This document shows positions 1 to 5,669 of a stretch of DNA of 7,945 nt, piece after piece; position 1 is the stretch's first letter, and the number at the start of each line of letters is the position of its first letter. The stretch spans positions 1 to 7,945 of the forward strand of contig CAYZIA010000070.1 of NCBI GenBank assembly GCA_964478325.1. The letters run 5' to 3'. The DNA comes from DUAL01 sp964478325 (lineage in GTDB: Bacteria > Bacteroidota > Bacteroidia > Flavobacteriales > BACL11). The notes beneath the pieces are model-generated. The model saw only the letters and a program-made list of their open reading frames with translations. It ran no database searches and was not told the origin of the DNA. Position numbers and translations under genes: made by a program.

Positions 1-635
1 TAAAAACCATCAAAACCGGCAACACCACTTCCAGCGGTAGTATCAGTTGGTGATTGAGAGATTGTATTTACTCTTACCTTTCTTCTAATTCCATAATGAT
101 AACCAAAACTTCTAGCAATAGATTCTAACATCGCTTTATTATCTGCCATATCGTTATAAGTGTGAAATACCCTTTGTGCAGCAATATAAGAAAGTCCAAT
201 AATAGAACCCCACTTATTCATGGCGTCCAATTCCCAAGCTGCTTGTATAACTTTATGAAAAGAAAGTGCGGAAACATCATAGCCCTTTATGTTCCAATCA
301 TAATTTTGCTCATAATACTTTTTGCCTTTACGTACATTGATAGACATTCCTATTGAGTGTAGAACAAAATCTATCTTACCACCTAGCTCTTCCATTGCAT
401 CTTTATAAAGAGTTTTTAAATCTTCCATTGAAGTAGCATCAGCAGAAATAACTTTTGAACCCGTTTTTTCAGCTAATTCATTGATTGTTCCCATTCTAAG
501 AGCAATTGGTGCATTGGTAAGCACAAATTCTGCTCCTTCCTCATGTGCATGTTCAGCAACTTTCCAAGCAATCGATTTATTATCTAATGCTCCAAAAATA
601 ATTCCTCTTTTTCCTTTCAAAATATTGTTTGGCAT
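1..635 (-). CDS. fabI: Enoyl-[acyl-carrier-protein] reductase FabI, 3' end cut by window edge
   Basis: FabI carries out the last reduction of each fatty-acid elongation cycle, reducing trans-2-enoyl-ACP with NAD(P)H in the cytoplasm. The frame from ATG at 635 runs open to the left edge, giving 211 residues. The family is usually 260-270 residues, so about 60 C-terminal residues are missing. Visible features are the N-terminal Rossmann strand GIIFGALDNKSIAW (about 11-24), HSIGMS (93-98), LSY with the first active-site tyrosine at 150, and the catalytic pair Tyr160 and Lys167 with the expected spacing of seven. The segment ending in TTAGSGVAGF near residue 208 is typical of Bacteroidota FabI. 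The ATG is chosen because MPNNILKGKRG aligns with family N-termini and because an in-frame TAA lies not far upstream. The gene follows recN by 30 bases and has a candidate promoter in that gap. FabI identity is secure; the C-terminus cannot be seen. Confidence 0.96.
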   Translation of the reverse strand, partial: MPNNILKGKRGIIFGALDNKSIAWKVAEHAHEEGAEFVLTNAPIALRMGTINELAEKTGSKVISADATSMEDLKTLYKDAMEELGGKIDFVLHSIGMSINVRKGKKYYEQNYDWNIKGYDVSALSFHKVIQAAWELDAMNKWGSIIGLSYIAAQRVFHTYNDMADNKAMLESIARSFGYHYGIRRKVRVNTISQSPTDTTAGSGVAGFDGF

Positions 636-654
636 TTTTCTGTTATTTTATTTG

Positions 655-662
655 CAAATATA
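655..662 (-). promoter_or_regulatory. Candidate -7 promoter element for fabI
   Basis: The minus strand reads TATATTTG here, a full match to the Bacteroidota primary-sigma -7 consensus TAnnTTTG, followed by CAAA. It lies in the 30-base gap between recN and fabI, about 20 bases before the fabI ATG. I see no clear TTG at the -33 position, which would fall inside the end of recN. In AT-rich sequence an eight-base match with two free positions can be chance, so this is tentative. If real, fabI could be transcribed independently of the upstream operon. Confidence 0.35.
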
Positions 663-665
663 TAC

Positions 666-1163
666 TTATTGACTTAATAATTCATCTGCATTTTTAATTG
701 CAATTTCTGTTATTTTTTCTCCACTAAGCAGTTTTGCTAACTCATTTACCCTCTCCTCTTTATTTAATTCCTTGATTAATGTATTGCTTTTGCCTGATCT
801 TATTTCTTTGTATATCAAATAATGTTGATTGCCTTTTGCAGCAACCTGTGGTAAATGCGTTATAGCAATTATTTGTTTTTTCGTTCCAATCTTTTTCATC
901 ATCTCCCCCATCAAGTTTGCAATTTCCCCACTTACACCACTATCAATTTCGTCAAAAATAAGACATTGCGTATCTTGATATTTTGCAGAAATATATTTAA
1001 TTGCTAGCATCAATCTAGAAAGTTCTCCACCAGATATAATATTATTTAAATTTTCCATTTTTCTTCCTTTATTTGCAGAAAACAAGAAGACAATTTCATC
1101 TATTCCATTTTTACTTAAGGTTTCTAATTCCTTTATCTCAATTCTAAAATTAGCAAATGGCAT
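666..1163 (-). CDS. recN: RecN C-terminal fragment (ABC signature and Walker B lobe)
   Basis: This 165-residue open frame carries the second ATPase lobe of the broken recN. Motifs in order are the ABC signature SGGELSR (44-50), Walker B CLIFDEID (67-74) followed by SGVSGE, the switch histidine in ITHLPQVAA (His103), and a typical C-terminus ending ELLSQ. The ATG at 1163 is internal to the family motif LGMP and is probably not a natural start. Homology extends two codons upstream (Leu-Gly) before an in-frame TAG at 1172-1170. With no start signal of its own it is best read as the downstream remnant of recN, or the C-terminal part of an intact gene if the breaks are sequencing errors. Confidence 0.8.
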   Translation of the reverse strand: MPFANFRIEIKELETLSKNGIDEIVFLFSANKGRKMENLNNIISGGELSRLMLAIKYISAKYQDTQCLIFDEIDSGVSGEIANLMGEMMKKIGTKKQIIAITHLPQVAAKGNQHYLIYKEIRSGKSNTLIKELNKEERVNELAKLLSGEKITEIAIKNADELLSQ

Positions 1164-1171
1164 TCCTAACT

Positions 1172-1206
1172 ATTTCTAAAATAGTATTCCTTCTATTTTT
1201 AGAAAT
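1172..1206. repeat. Quasi-palindrome inside recN at the second frame break
   Basis: The plus-strand arm ATTTCTAAAATAG (1172-1184) is matched by the inverted arm CTATTTTTAGAAAT (1193-1206). This gives 13 paired bases with one extra A/T in the second arm and an eight-base loop. The left arm begins one or two bases from the point where the recN frame is lost (about 1169-1171). Long imperfect palindromes are known hotspots for template-switch and slippage mutation. It lies in the middle of a coding region, so a terminator role is unlikely. Confidence 0.6.
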
Positions 1207-1295
1207 CTTTTTAGCAAGTACTTTTACTATTTGTTCTTGTTTTAAAAGCTGATTACTTAATTTCTCAATCTCCAAATCATAATTAGATAATTTTT

Positions 1296-2288
1296 CTAAT
1301 TATTTTTTAAATCCTCTTTCAAATCAATTAGTTCTGAAAAAAAGTTCTTTCTGTGTTTTAAAAGTAAGGAGTTAATCATATCAACACGGGTTTTTAATTG
1401 GGTTAAACGTTCAGGATTTGCAACAGATTTCTCTCTCAAATAAAAAAGATCAGAACTAATATCTTTTAATTCAATAGCTGTTTTCTCAAGTCGATTATTA
1501 ATTTCAAGCAAATCTTTATTATAAACAGAAATATCAGAAAAATCTCTAATAATCTCTGATAAAGAATCTAAAACACCACTTTCTTTCTCTAAAAAATCAC
1601 TTCCTTTTTCTAAAACCAAAGAAACCTGCTCAACATTATTCAATAACGATAACTCCCCTTCAACCTTTTCCATCTCGTCTTCTTGTAAGCCTGCACTTTC
1701 TAATTCCTCCAATTGAAAAGTTAAAAACTCTAATTCAGAAATAGAAACCACCCCTTTCTCTTGCAATACTTTAAGATTATTTTTTAATTTAAGAAAACTA
1801 TTATATTCTTCTTTATATTCTTCTAAAAGAGGATTATGGGCACAAAACTGATCTAGTAAAAGGAGTTGATTATTTTCGTCTTTCAAAGCTAAGGATTGAT
1901 GTTGAGAATGCACTTCAATAATTCCAATACAAAATAATTTTAAGGTAGATAAAATCACTGGTGTATCATTTATAAATGCTCTGCTTTTCCCCGAAGGAGT
2001 AATTTCTCTTCTTAAAATAGTTTCTTTTTCAAAATCAAGATTATTATCCTTAAAAAAAGATTCATGTCGCTTTTTGTCAACTATAAATTTACCTTCAATA
2101 ATACATTTCTTTTCAGGATTATTTAAAGCAGAAATACCGACTCTTTCTCCTAAAATCAAGGAAAGTCCTCCAAGCATAATAGATTTTCCAGCTCCTGTTT
2201 CTCCTGATATTACACTAAAACCATCTTCGAAATTGACAAAAAGTTCATCAATTAGAGCATAGTTTCTTATTAAAAGACTTACCAACAT
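1296..2288 (-). CDS. recN: RecN N-terminal fragment (ATP-binding head plus descending coiled coil)
   Basis: This is the 330-residue open frame forming the first part of the broken recN. It starts MLVSLLIRNYALIDEL, the conserved RecN opening. The Walker A motif GETGAGKS is at residues 29-36, and SGKSRAFIND lies further in at about residues 100-109. IEVHSQHQSLALKD (about 125-138) is the RecN-typical block before the coiled coil. From about residue 150 on, the protein is rich in Leu, Glu and Lys with heptad-like spacing, and ends in EDLKNN at the premature TAG. Made alone it would lack the ABC signature and Walker B, so it should not hydrolyse ATP as RecN does. Confidence 0.8.
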   Translation of the reverse strand: MLVSLLIRNYALIDELFVNFEDGFSVISGETGAGKSIMLGGLSLILGERVGISALNNPEKKCIIEGKFIVDKKRHESFFKDNNLDFEKETILRREITPSGKSRAFINDTPVILSTLKLFCIGIIEVHSQHQSLALKDENNQLLLLDQFCAHNPLLEEYKEEYNSFLKLKNNLKVLQEKGVVSISELEFLTFQLEELESAGLQEDEMEKVEGELSLLNNVEQVSLVLEKGSDFLEKESGVLDSLSEIIRDFSDISVYNKDLLEINNRLEKTAIELKDISSDLFYLREKSVANPERLTQLKTRVDMINSLLLKHRKNFFSELIDLKEDLKNN

Positions 2289-3194
2289 TTATTTACCCTC
2301 ACTATTTGTAATTATTGTTTGATATTTTGTAGAATTAGCAGGATCAATCTCTGTTAAAAGTTTAATGATTCTTGATTGTTCATTTGGAAATGCCTCTGAA
2401 TAAATTTTAATAATCTCATCTGCTTTTGCATCAAAGAAAATCTTCAGAATAAAAGCAGAAGGATTATTCTGATAAATACTTCTTAATTCATGAAGTGCCT
2501 CCGTTATTTCATATCTTCCATCATCTGTTTTATCTGACATTAGGTCCATTCCTAATCTATGATATCGATAGTAACAATTATGGATATCTTCATATCTTGT
2601 ATCTAATAAATCATGAACTAGCCAATATCGATTTTTATCACTTTCAAAAGCCTTCCAACCAATCTCTCTTGCATTTTGTGCATTATTCACAATATTTTGT
2701 GCTTTAATATAATAAGGAGCGCCTCCATACTCTGAGAAGGTGTCAAAATCAAGTCCTAAAACTATATATACATAATAAGCCAAAACAGAAGTTAGATTTG
2801 AGATATGAGCATTTTTGTTAAATTCTAAGGATTGGTATTCTAAATATCTAAAACGGAAATTGTTATCTAAATAATTCAGCATTGTAGATTTGTAGGAAGT
2901 ACCATAAATTGGTCGAGTACTTTGTACTTGAATCGATGCTTTGTATTCATCATTTGACACTCTTTCCTTGATATTAATTAGAAAAGTACATTCAATCCTT
3001 TCTTCATTTTTTATACTTGCTGATGTCCATTTTGTATTATTTACAAACTCATGAATAGCAGTTTGTAGAGTTTGAAATACTTTTCTGTCACTTGTTTGGA
3101 TTTGAGATGCGCTTACTTGCACTCTACAAAATATTTCTTGCGCATCTGATCCAAGAGAAATATACATCAGAAAAAAAAGCAATGTTTTTCTCAT
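2289..3194 (-). CDS. DUF4835 family secreted protein, PorD-like
   Basis: This is a 301-residue exported protein of the Bacteroidota-specific DUF4835 family, some members of which I recall being annotated as type IX secretion protein PorD; its biochemical role is not known to me. A signal peptide is visible: MRK, then a hydrophobic stretch to about residue 15, with likely cleavage after Ala18 (SDA/QE). Family-like segments are FVNNTKW (50-56), a stretch at about 87-96 (ASIQVQSTRP), the YYVYIVLGLDFDTF block (140-153), the YHRLGMDLMS block (211-220) and FFDAKADEI (253-261). There is no lipobox cysteine, so it is probably a soluble periplasmic protein. It overlaps coaBC by four bases (ATGA), suggesting translational coupling, and its stop directly abuts the recN ATG. 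Family assignment is confident; a secretion or gliding role is inferred from family annotation only. Confidence 0.88.
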   Translation of the reverse strand: MRKTLLFFLMYISLGSDAQEIFCRVQVSASQIQTSDRKVFQTLQTAIHEFVNNTKWTSASIKNEERIECTFLINIKERVSNDEYKASIQVQSTRPIYGTSYKSTMLNYLDNNFRFRYLEYQSLEFNKNAHISNLTSVLAYYVYIVLGLDFDTFSEYGGAPYYIKAQNIVNNAQNAREIGWKAFESDKNRYWLVHDLLDTRYEDIHNCYYRYHRLGMDLMSDKTDDGRYEITEALHELRSIYQNNPSAFILKIFFDAKADEIIKIYSEAFPNEQSRIIKLLTEIDPANSTKYQTIITNSEGK

Positions 3195-4390
3195 TTTAAT
3201 TTTTGTATAATTTTATCCATTATATCTTTAGCAACTTCTGACTTATATTTTAACTCAAATTCTTCTACCTTATTATCTTTTTCAATAATAGTAATTTTAT
3301 TAGTGTCATGGGAAAATCCTGCCCCTTTATCATTTAATGAATTAAGAACAATCAAATCCAGATTCTTCTGTTGTAATTTTGCAGTTGCGTTTTCCATCTC
3401 ATTTTCTGTTTCTAAAGCAAAACCAACCAATATTTGATTTTTCTTTTTCTTTTGGCTTACTTGCAATAAGATATCATTTGTTTTTTGAAGCGTTATATTC
3501 CAATTTTCTCCTGATTTCTTTACTTTCTGAGGCTCTACTTTACTAGTCTTATAATCAGAAACTGCTGCTGAAAAAATAGCAATATCTGAACTCTTAAAAT
3601 ACTTTTGAACTTTGCTTTGCATCTCTTGAGCTGTTTTCACATCAATTTGTAAAATACTAGAATGTATTGCTTTTAAATTGGAAGGCCCCATAATAAGAAC
3701 TACTTCTGCTCCATTATCAGCAGCTTGCATAGCTAAATGATATCCCATCTTTCCAGAAGAATGATTTCCTATAAAACGAACGGGGTCAATTGGCTCATAT
3801 GTAGGACCTGCAGTAATCAGTACTTTTTTCTTCGAGAGAGATAAATTTACCATTAAATCTTTTAAAATAAAATCTATAATCGTTTCTGGTTCTGCCATTC
3901 TCCCCTCTCCTACCAAGCCACTTGCTAATTCCCCAAATTCAGAAGAAATCAGTTTATTACCAAAACTCTCTAATTTCGCTATATTTTGCTCTGTAGAAGG
4001 ATGTTTATACATATCTAAATCCATTGCTGGCGCAAAATATACTGGACATTTAGCAGAAAGGTAAGTTGCTAACAAAAGATTATCACATTCTCCCATTACC
4101 ATTTTTCCCATAGTTTTAGCAGTAACAGGTGCAATAAGCATCAAATCAGCCCAGATACCTAATTCTACATGACTTATCCAATGCTTTGAATCTTCATTAG
4201 TCATTTTGGTAAGTACAGGGTTTTCTGATAATACAGAAAGTGTAAGAGGACTTACAAAATCCAAGGAAGCGTCTGTTTGAATTACCTTAACTTTTGCTCC
4301 TGCTTTTTTTAATTCCCTAATAATAAAAGCAGATTTATAAGCAGCAATACTAGCAGTAACTCCTAATATTACATTCTTATTTTTAAGCAT
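3191..4390 (-). CDS. coaBC: Bifunctional phosphopantothenoylcysteine decarboxylase / phosphopantothenate-cysteine ligase
   Basis: CoaBC makes 4'-phosphopantetheine for coenzyme A: CoaB joins cysteine to 4'-phosphopantothenate using CTP and CoaC decarboxylates the product with FMN. At 399 residues it is full length. The N-terminal CoaC flavoprotein domain (about 1-180) shows GVTASIAAYKS (10-20), the active-site histidine in ISHVELG (His74), and PAMDLDMY (121-128), the local form of PxMNxxMW. The substrate-clamp segment reads LASGLVGEGRM (155-165) with Ser157 where the E. coli and plant enzymes have a catalytic Cys. The CoaB domain (about 187-399) shows ITAGPTYEPIDPVRFIGN, HSSGKMG (210-216), AAVSDY (275-280) and the lysine-rich KVKK loop near 289-292. 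It starts 8 bases inside the rpoZ-like gene and ends in an ATGA overlap with the DUF4835 gene, so it is tightly coupled in the operon. Confidence 0.96.
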   Translation of the reverse strand: MLKNKNVILGVTASIAAYKSAFIIRELKKAGAKVKVIQTDASLDFVSPLTLSVLSENPVLTKMTNEDSKHWISHVELGIWADLMLIAPVTAKTMGKMVMGECDNLLLATYLSAKCPVYFAPAMDLDMYKHPSTEQNIAKLESFGNKLISSEFGELASGLVGEGRMAEPETIIDFILKDLMVNLSLSKKKVLITAGPTYEPIDPVRFIGNHSSGKMGYHLAMQAADNGAEVVLIMGPSNLKAIHSSILQIDVKTAQEMQSKVQKYFKSSDIAIFSAAVSDYKTSKVEPQKVKKSGENWNITLQKTNDILLQVSQKKKKNQILVGFALETENEMENATAKLQQKNLDLIVLNSLNDKGAGFSHDTNKITIIEKDNKVEEFELKYKSEVAKDIMDKIIQKLK

Positions 4391-4745
4391 CTTCTTTAGA
4401 TTGAACTACAGGATTTTCTTCTTCCTCCTCCTTTTCTGCTTCTCTTACATAAACCTGATCTTCTAAAAGCTCTTTTACAGCAATTGCCCAAGGTTTTGGG
4501 AGTCTTTCATAAAACTTTGAAACCTCAATTTGCTCAGTGTTTTCAAATACTTCTTCTAACTCTTCAGAATGGGTTGCAAATTCATTGAGTTTTGCTAGAA
4601 GTTCTGTTTTCATTTTTTCATTTATTTGCTCGCTTCTTTTTACCAAAATAGATAAAGATTGATATATATTGCCTGTTTTATCAACAATATCTTTTACATC
4701 TCTTGTAATTGTTGTTTGTTCTGCTCCTGTTTTTTTAAATTCCAT
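4383..4745 (-). CDS. rpoZ: DNA-directed RNA polymerase omega subunit, Bacteroidota type
   Basis: Omega is a small RNA polymerase subunit that binds beta-prime and helps its folding. This 120-residue protein matches the divergent Bacteroidota form. It has TITRDVKDI (12-20), GNIYQSLSILVKRSEQI (25-41), which corresponds to the omega core helix, an EELEEVFEN stretch (61-69), and EVSKFYERLPKPWAIAVKEL (74-93). The last 20 residues are a low-complexity acidic tail. It sits 4 bases after the bamD stop and overlaps the coaBC start by 8 bases. Omega next to coaBC is a common arrangement in many bacteria, which supports the call. The first ATG (MEFKKTG) fits the family length. Similarity to proteobacterial RpoZ is weak, so the identity rests on the Bacteroidota family pattern and context. 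Confidence 0.87.
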   Translation of the reverse strand: MEFKKTGAEQTTITRDVKDIVDKTGNIYQSLSILVKRSEQINEKMKTELLAKLNEFATHSEELEEVFENTEQIEVSKFYERLPKPWAIAVKELLEDQVYVREAEKEEEEENPVVQSKEDA

Positions 4746-4749
4746 AATT

Positions 4750-5550
4750 TTAAGTTTGTTTAATTGTCTCTATTAGTTTTAATGTTTTTTCTTTTATATC
4801 CCTTGCTTGTTTTAAAGATTGGCTTTCAGGGTATCTTTCTACAAATTCATGAAAAGCATCTATGGTGTTTTCCAATCGTTCTTTTTTCTTTTCCTTGATA
4901 CTATTCTTAGCTAGTTGAAAAGAAGATTCTACAATAAGAAAATAAATCTCTTCTTCATATTTACTTCCTGGAAAATCGATAAGTACATTTTGTAGGGCAA
5001 TAATTGCTGATTTATGATATTCAGTAATTACATATTGTTTAGCATTGAAAAACGCTTTCTTAGCCAGTTTTTCTCTCAGTTCATCTATCAGGTTATTACA
5101 CTTCTCTACCCTTTCACTTTTAGGATAAAGATTGGTAAAAAGCTGCAATTGATTAATTGCTTTATAAGTATTCTTGCTATCTAGTTTATAAATGGGAGAT
5201 TCTAAATAAAAACAATATGCAGTTATATATTGGCATTCTTCTGTATGTTTTCCATTAGGATAAGTCTTTGCGTAAGTATCAAATAAATAACTCGCTAACA
5301 AATATTCTCCCAATGAATAATGACAATAAGCATAATAATAATTCACTTCTTCTGCTTTTGCAGATCCTCTAAAAGCAGTAGAAAGTTCTTCAAAAAGTGG
5401 TAATGCCCTATTGAAATCCTCTTTTTCATAATACATCACTGCTTTCTCAAACTTGAGATTAAGGTCAGTACTTTTAAGTATTTTTTGGTATTTACTACAA
5501 GAAACTAAAAACAATAAAATTGTTATAGAAAGAAATATATTTTTCATCAT
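4750..5550 (-). CDS. bamD: Outer membrane protein assembly factor BamD (lipoprotein)
   Basis: BamD is the TPR lipoprotein of the BAM complex, which inserts beta-barrel proteins into the outer membrane. From ATG at 5550 it is 266 residues. It begins with a lipoprotein signal, MMKN followed by a hydrophobic run and the lipobox LVSC with Cys18. Helical TPR-like repeats follow: KAVMYYEKEDFNRALPLFEE (about 37-56), YYYAYCHYSLGEYLLASYLF (about 71-90), then YPNGKHTEECQY, a YPKSERVEKCNNLIDELREK segment, FPGSKYEEEIYF and a C-terminal YPES...AR repeat. The pattern YPxSxxxxxA is characteristic of BamD/YfiO. A second ATG directly follows (5547), and an in-frame TTG precedes at 5553; the ATGs are preferred because MKN plus hydrophobic core is the usual form. 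It is the first gene of the minus-strand operon and faces a divergent oxoamine synthase gene across 119 bases. Confidence 0.92.
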   Translation of the reverse strand: MMKNIFLSITILLFLVSCSKYQKILKSTDLNLKFEKAVMYYEKEDFNRALPLFEELSTAFRGSAKAEEVNYYYAYCHYSLGEYLLASYLFDTYAKTYPNGKHTEECQYITAYCFYLESPIYKLDSKNTYKAINQLQLFTNLYPKSERVEKCNNLIDELREKLAKKAFFNAKQYVITEYHKSAIIALQNVLIDFPGSKYEEEIYFLIVESSFQLAKNSIKEKKKERLENTIDAFHEFVERYPESQSLKQARDIKEKTLKLIETIKQT

Positions 5551-5585
5551 CAAATTTTAGGGCTGTAAAAATAAAACTAATAAAT

Positions 5586-5593
5586 GATCTTTG
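5586..5593 (+). promoter_or_regulatory. Weak candidate -7 element for the oxoamine synthase gene
   Basis: The plus strand reads GATCTTTG followed by CAAAA, one mismatch from the Bacteroidota -7 consensus TAnnTTTG. It would place the start of transcription near 5599, leaving a leader of about 70 bases before the ATG at 5670. It directly abuts the minus-strand candidate for bamD, so the two polymerase sites would overlap. No -33 TTG is evident. Low confidence. Confidence 0.2.
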
Positions 5594-5601
5594 CAAAATT
5601 A
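5594..5601 (-). promoter_or_regulatory. Candidate -7 promoter element for the bamD-rpoZ-coaBC-DUF4835-recN operon
   Basis: The minus strand reads TAATTTTG, matching the Bacteroidota -7 consensus TAnnTTTG, about 44 bases upstream of the bamD ATG at 5550. It lies in the only sizeable intergenic gap on this side of the operon (5551-5669, 119 bases), where a promoter is expected. I see no convincing TTG at -33. The match also forms part of the palindrome TTTGCAAA (5590-5597), which is shared with a weaker match on the plus strand. The rest of this gap is plain AT-rich sequence with no terminator or riboswitch that I can recognise. Confidence 0.4.
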
Positions 5602-5669
5602 TTTTTTTGTTGTTTCATTTAGATAATTTATTAGTATATAAAACAAATATTATTTAATATTATTGCAAT

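Larger units (their letters stand above)
666..2288 (-). pseudogene. recN: DNA repair protein RecN, interrupted by two frame breaks
   Basis: RecN is an SMC-like ATPase that acts at DNA double-strand breaks. Start to stop spans 541 codons against about 550 in the family, but the frame is broken twice. The N-terminal frame (ATG at 2288) ends in TAG at 1298-1296 after ...EDLKNN. One base missing at about 1299-1301 would lead straight into a middle frame (1299-1153) that starts LEKLSNYDLEIEKL and continues ...KKISKNRRNTILEIV, a good RecN coiled-coil return arm. That frame fails near 1170, where the C-terminal frame resumes as LGMPFANFRIEI, with a net change of +1 or -2 (mod 3). Both ATPase halves keep every expected motif, so the lesions are recent or are sequence errors. 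The first lies in an A/T-rich stretch next to a run of six T (plus strand). The start codon abuts the upstream DUF4835 stop (TAAATG). Identity is certain; whether the gene is dead is not. Confidence 0.85.

Noticed and set aside
162..356. 64-codon open frame on the plus strand antisense to fabI
   Set aside because: It lies wholly inside the well-supported fabI coding sequence on the other strand and has no recognisable motif; a chance frame.
1153..1310. Programmed ribosomal frameshifting as an explanation for recN
   Set aside because: Two shifts would be needed, there is no classic slippery heptamer at both sites, residues seem to be missing at the second, and RecN is not known to use recoding.
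2074..2262. 62-codon open frame on the plus strand antisense to recN
   Set aside because: Opposite the conserved Walker A region of recN; its Ser/Pro-rich composition is what the reverse of such coding sequence gives.
2495..2707. 70-codon plus-strand open frame antisense to the DUF4835 gene
   Set aside because: Shadow of the DUF4835 frame, with no start signal or family pattern.
4683..4745. Alternative that the rpoZ-like gene is an unrelated coiled-coil protein
   Set aside because: The TITRD, GNIYQS and LPKPW blocks and the position beside coaBC fit the Bacteroidota omega family better.
5551..5669. Small RNA or riboswitch in the bamD/oxoamine synthase gap
   Set aside because: The gap is very AT-rich, with no stable stem, aptamer-like conserved block or terminator that I could find.
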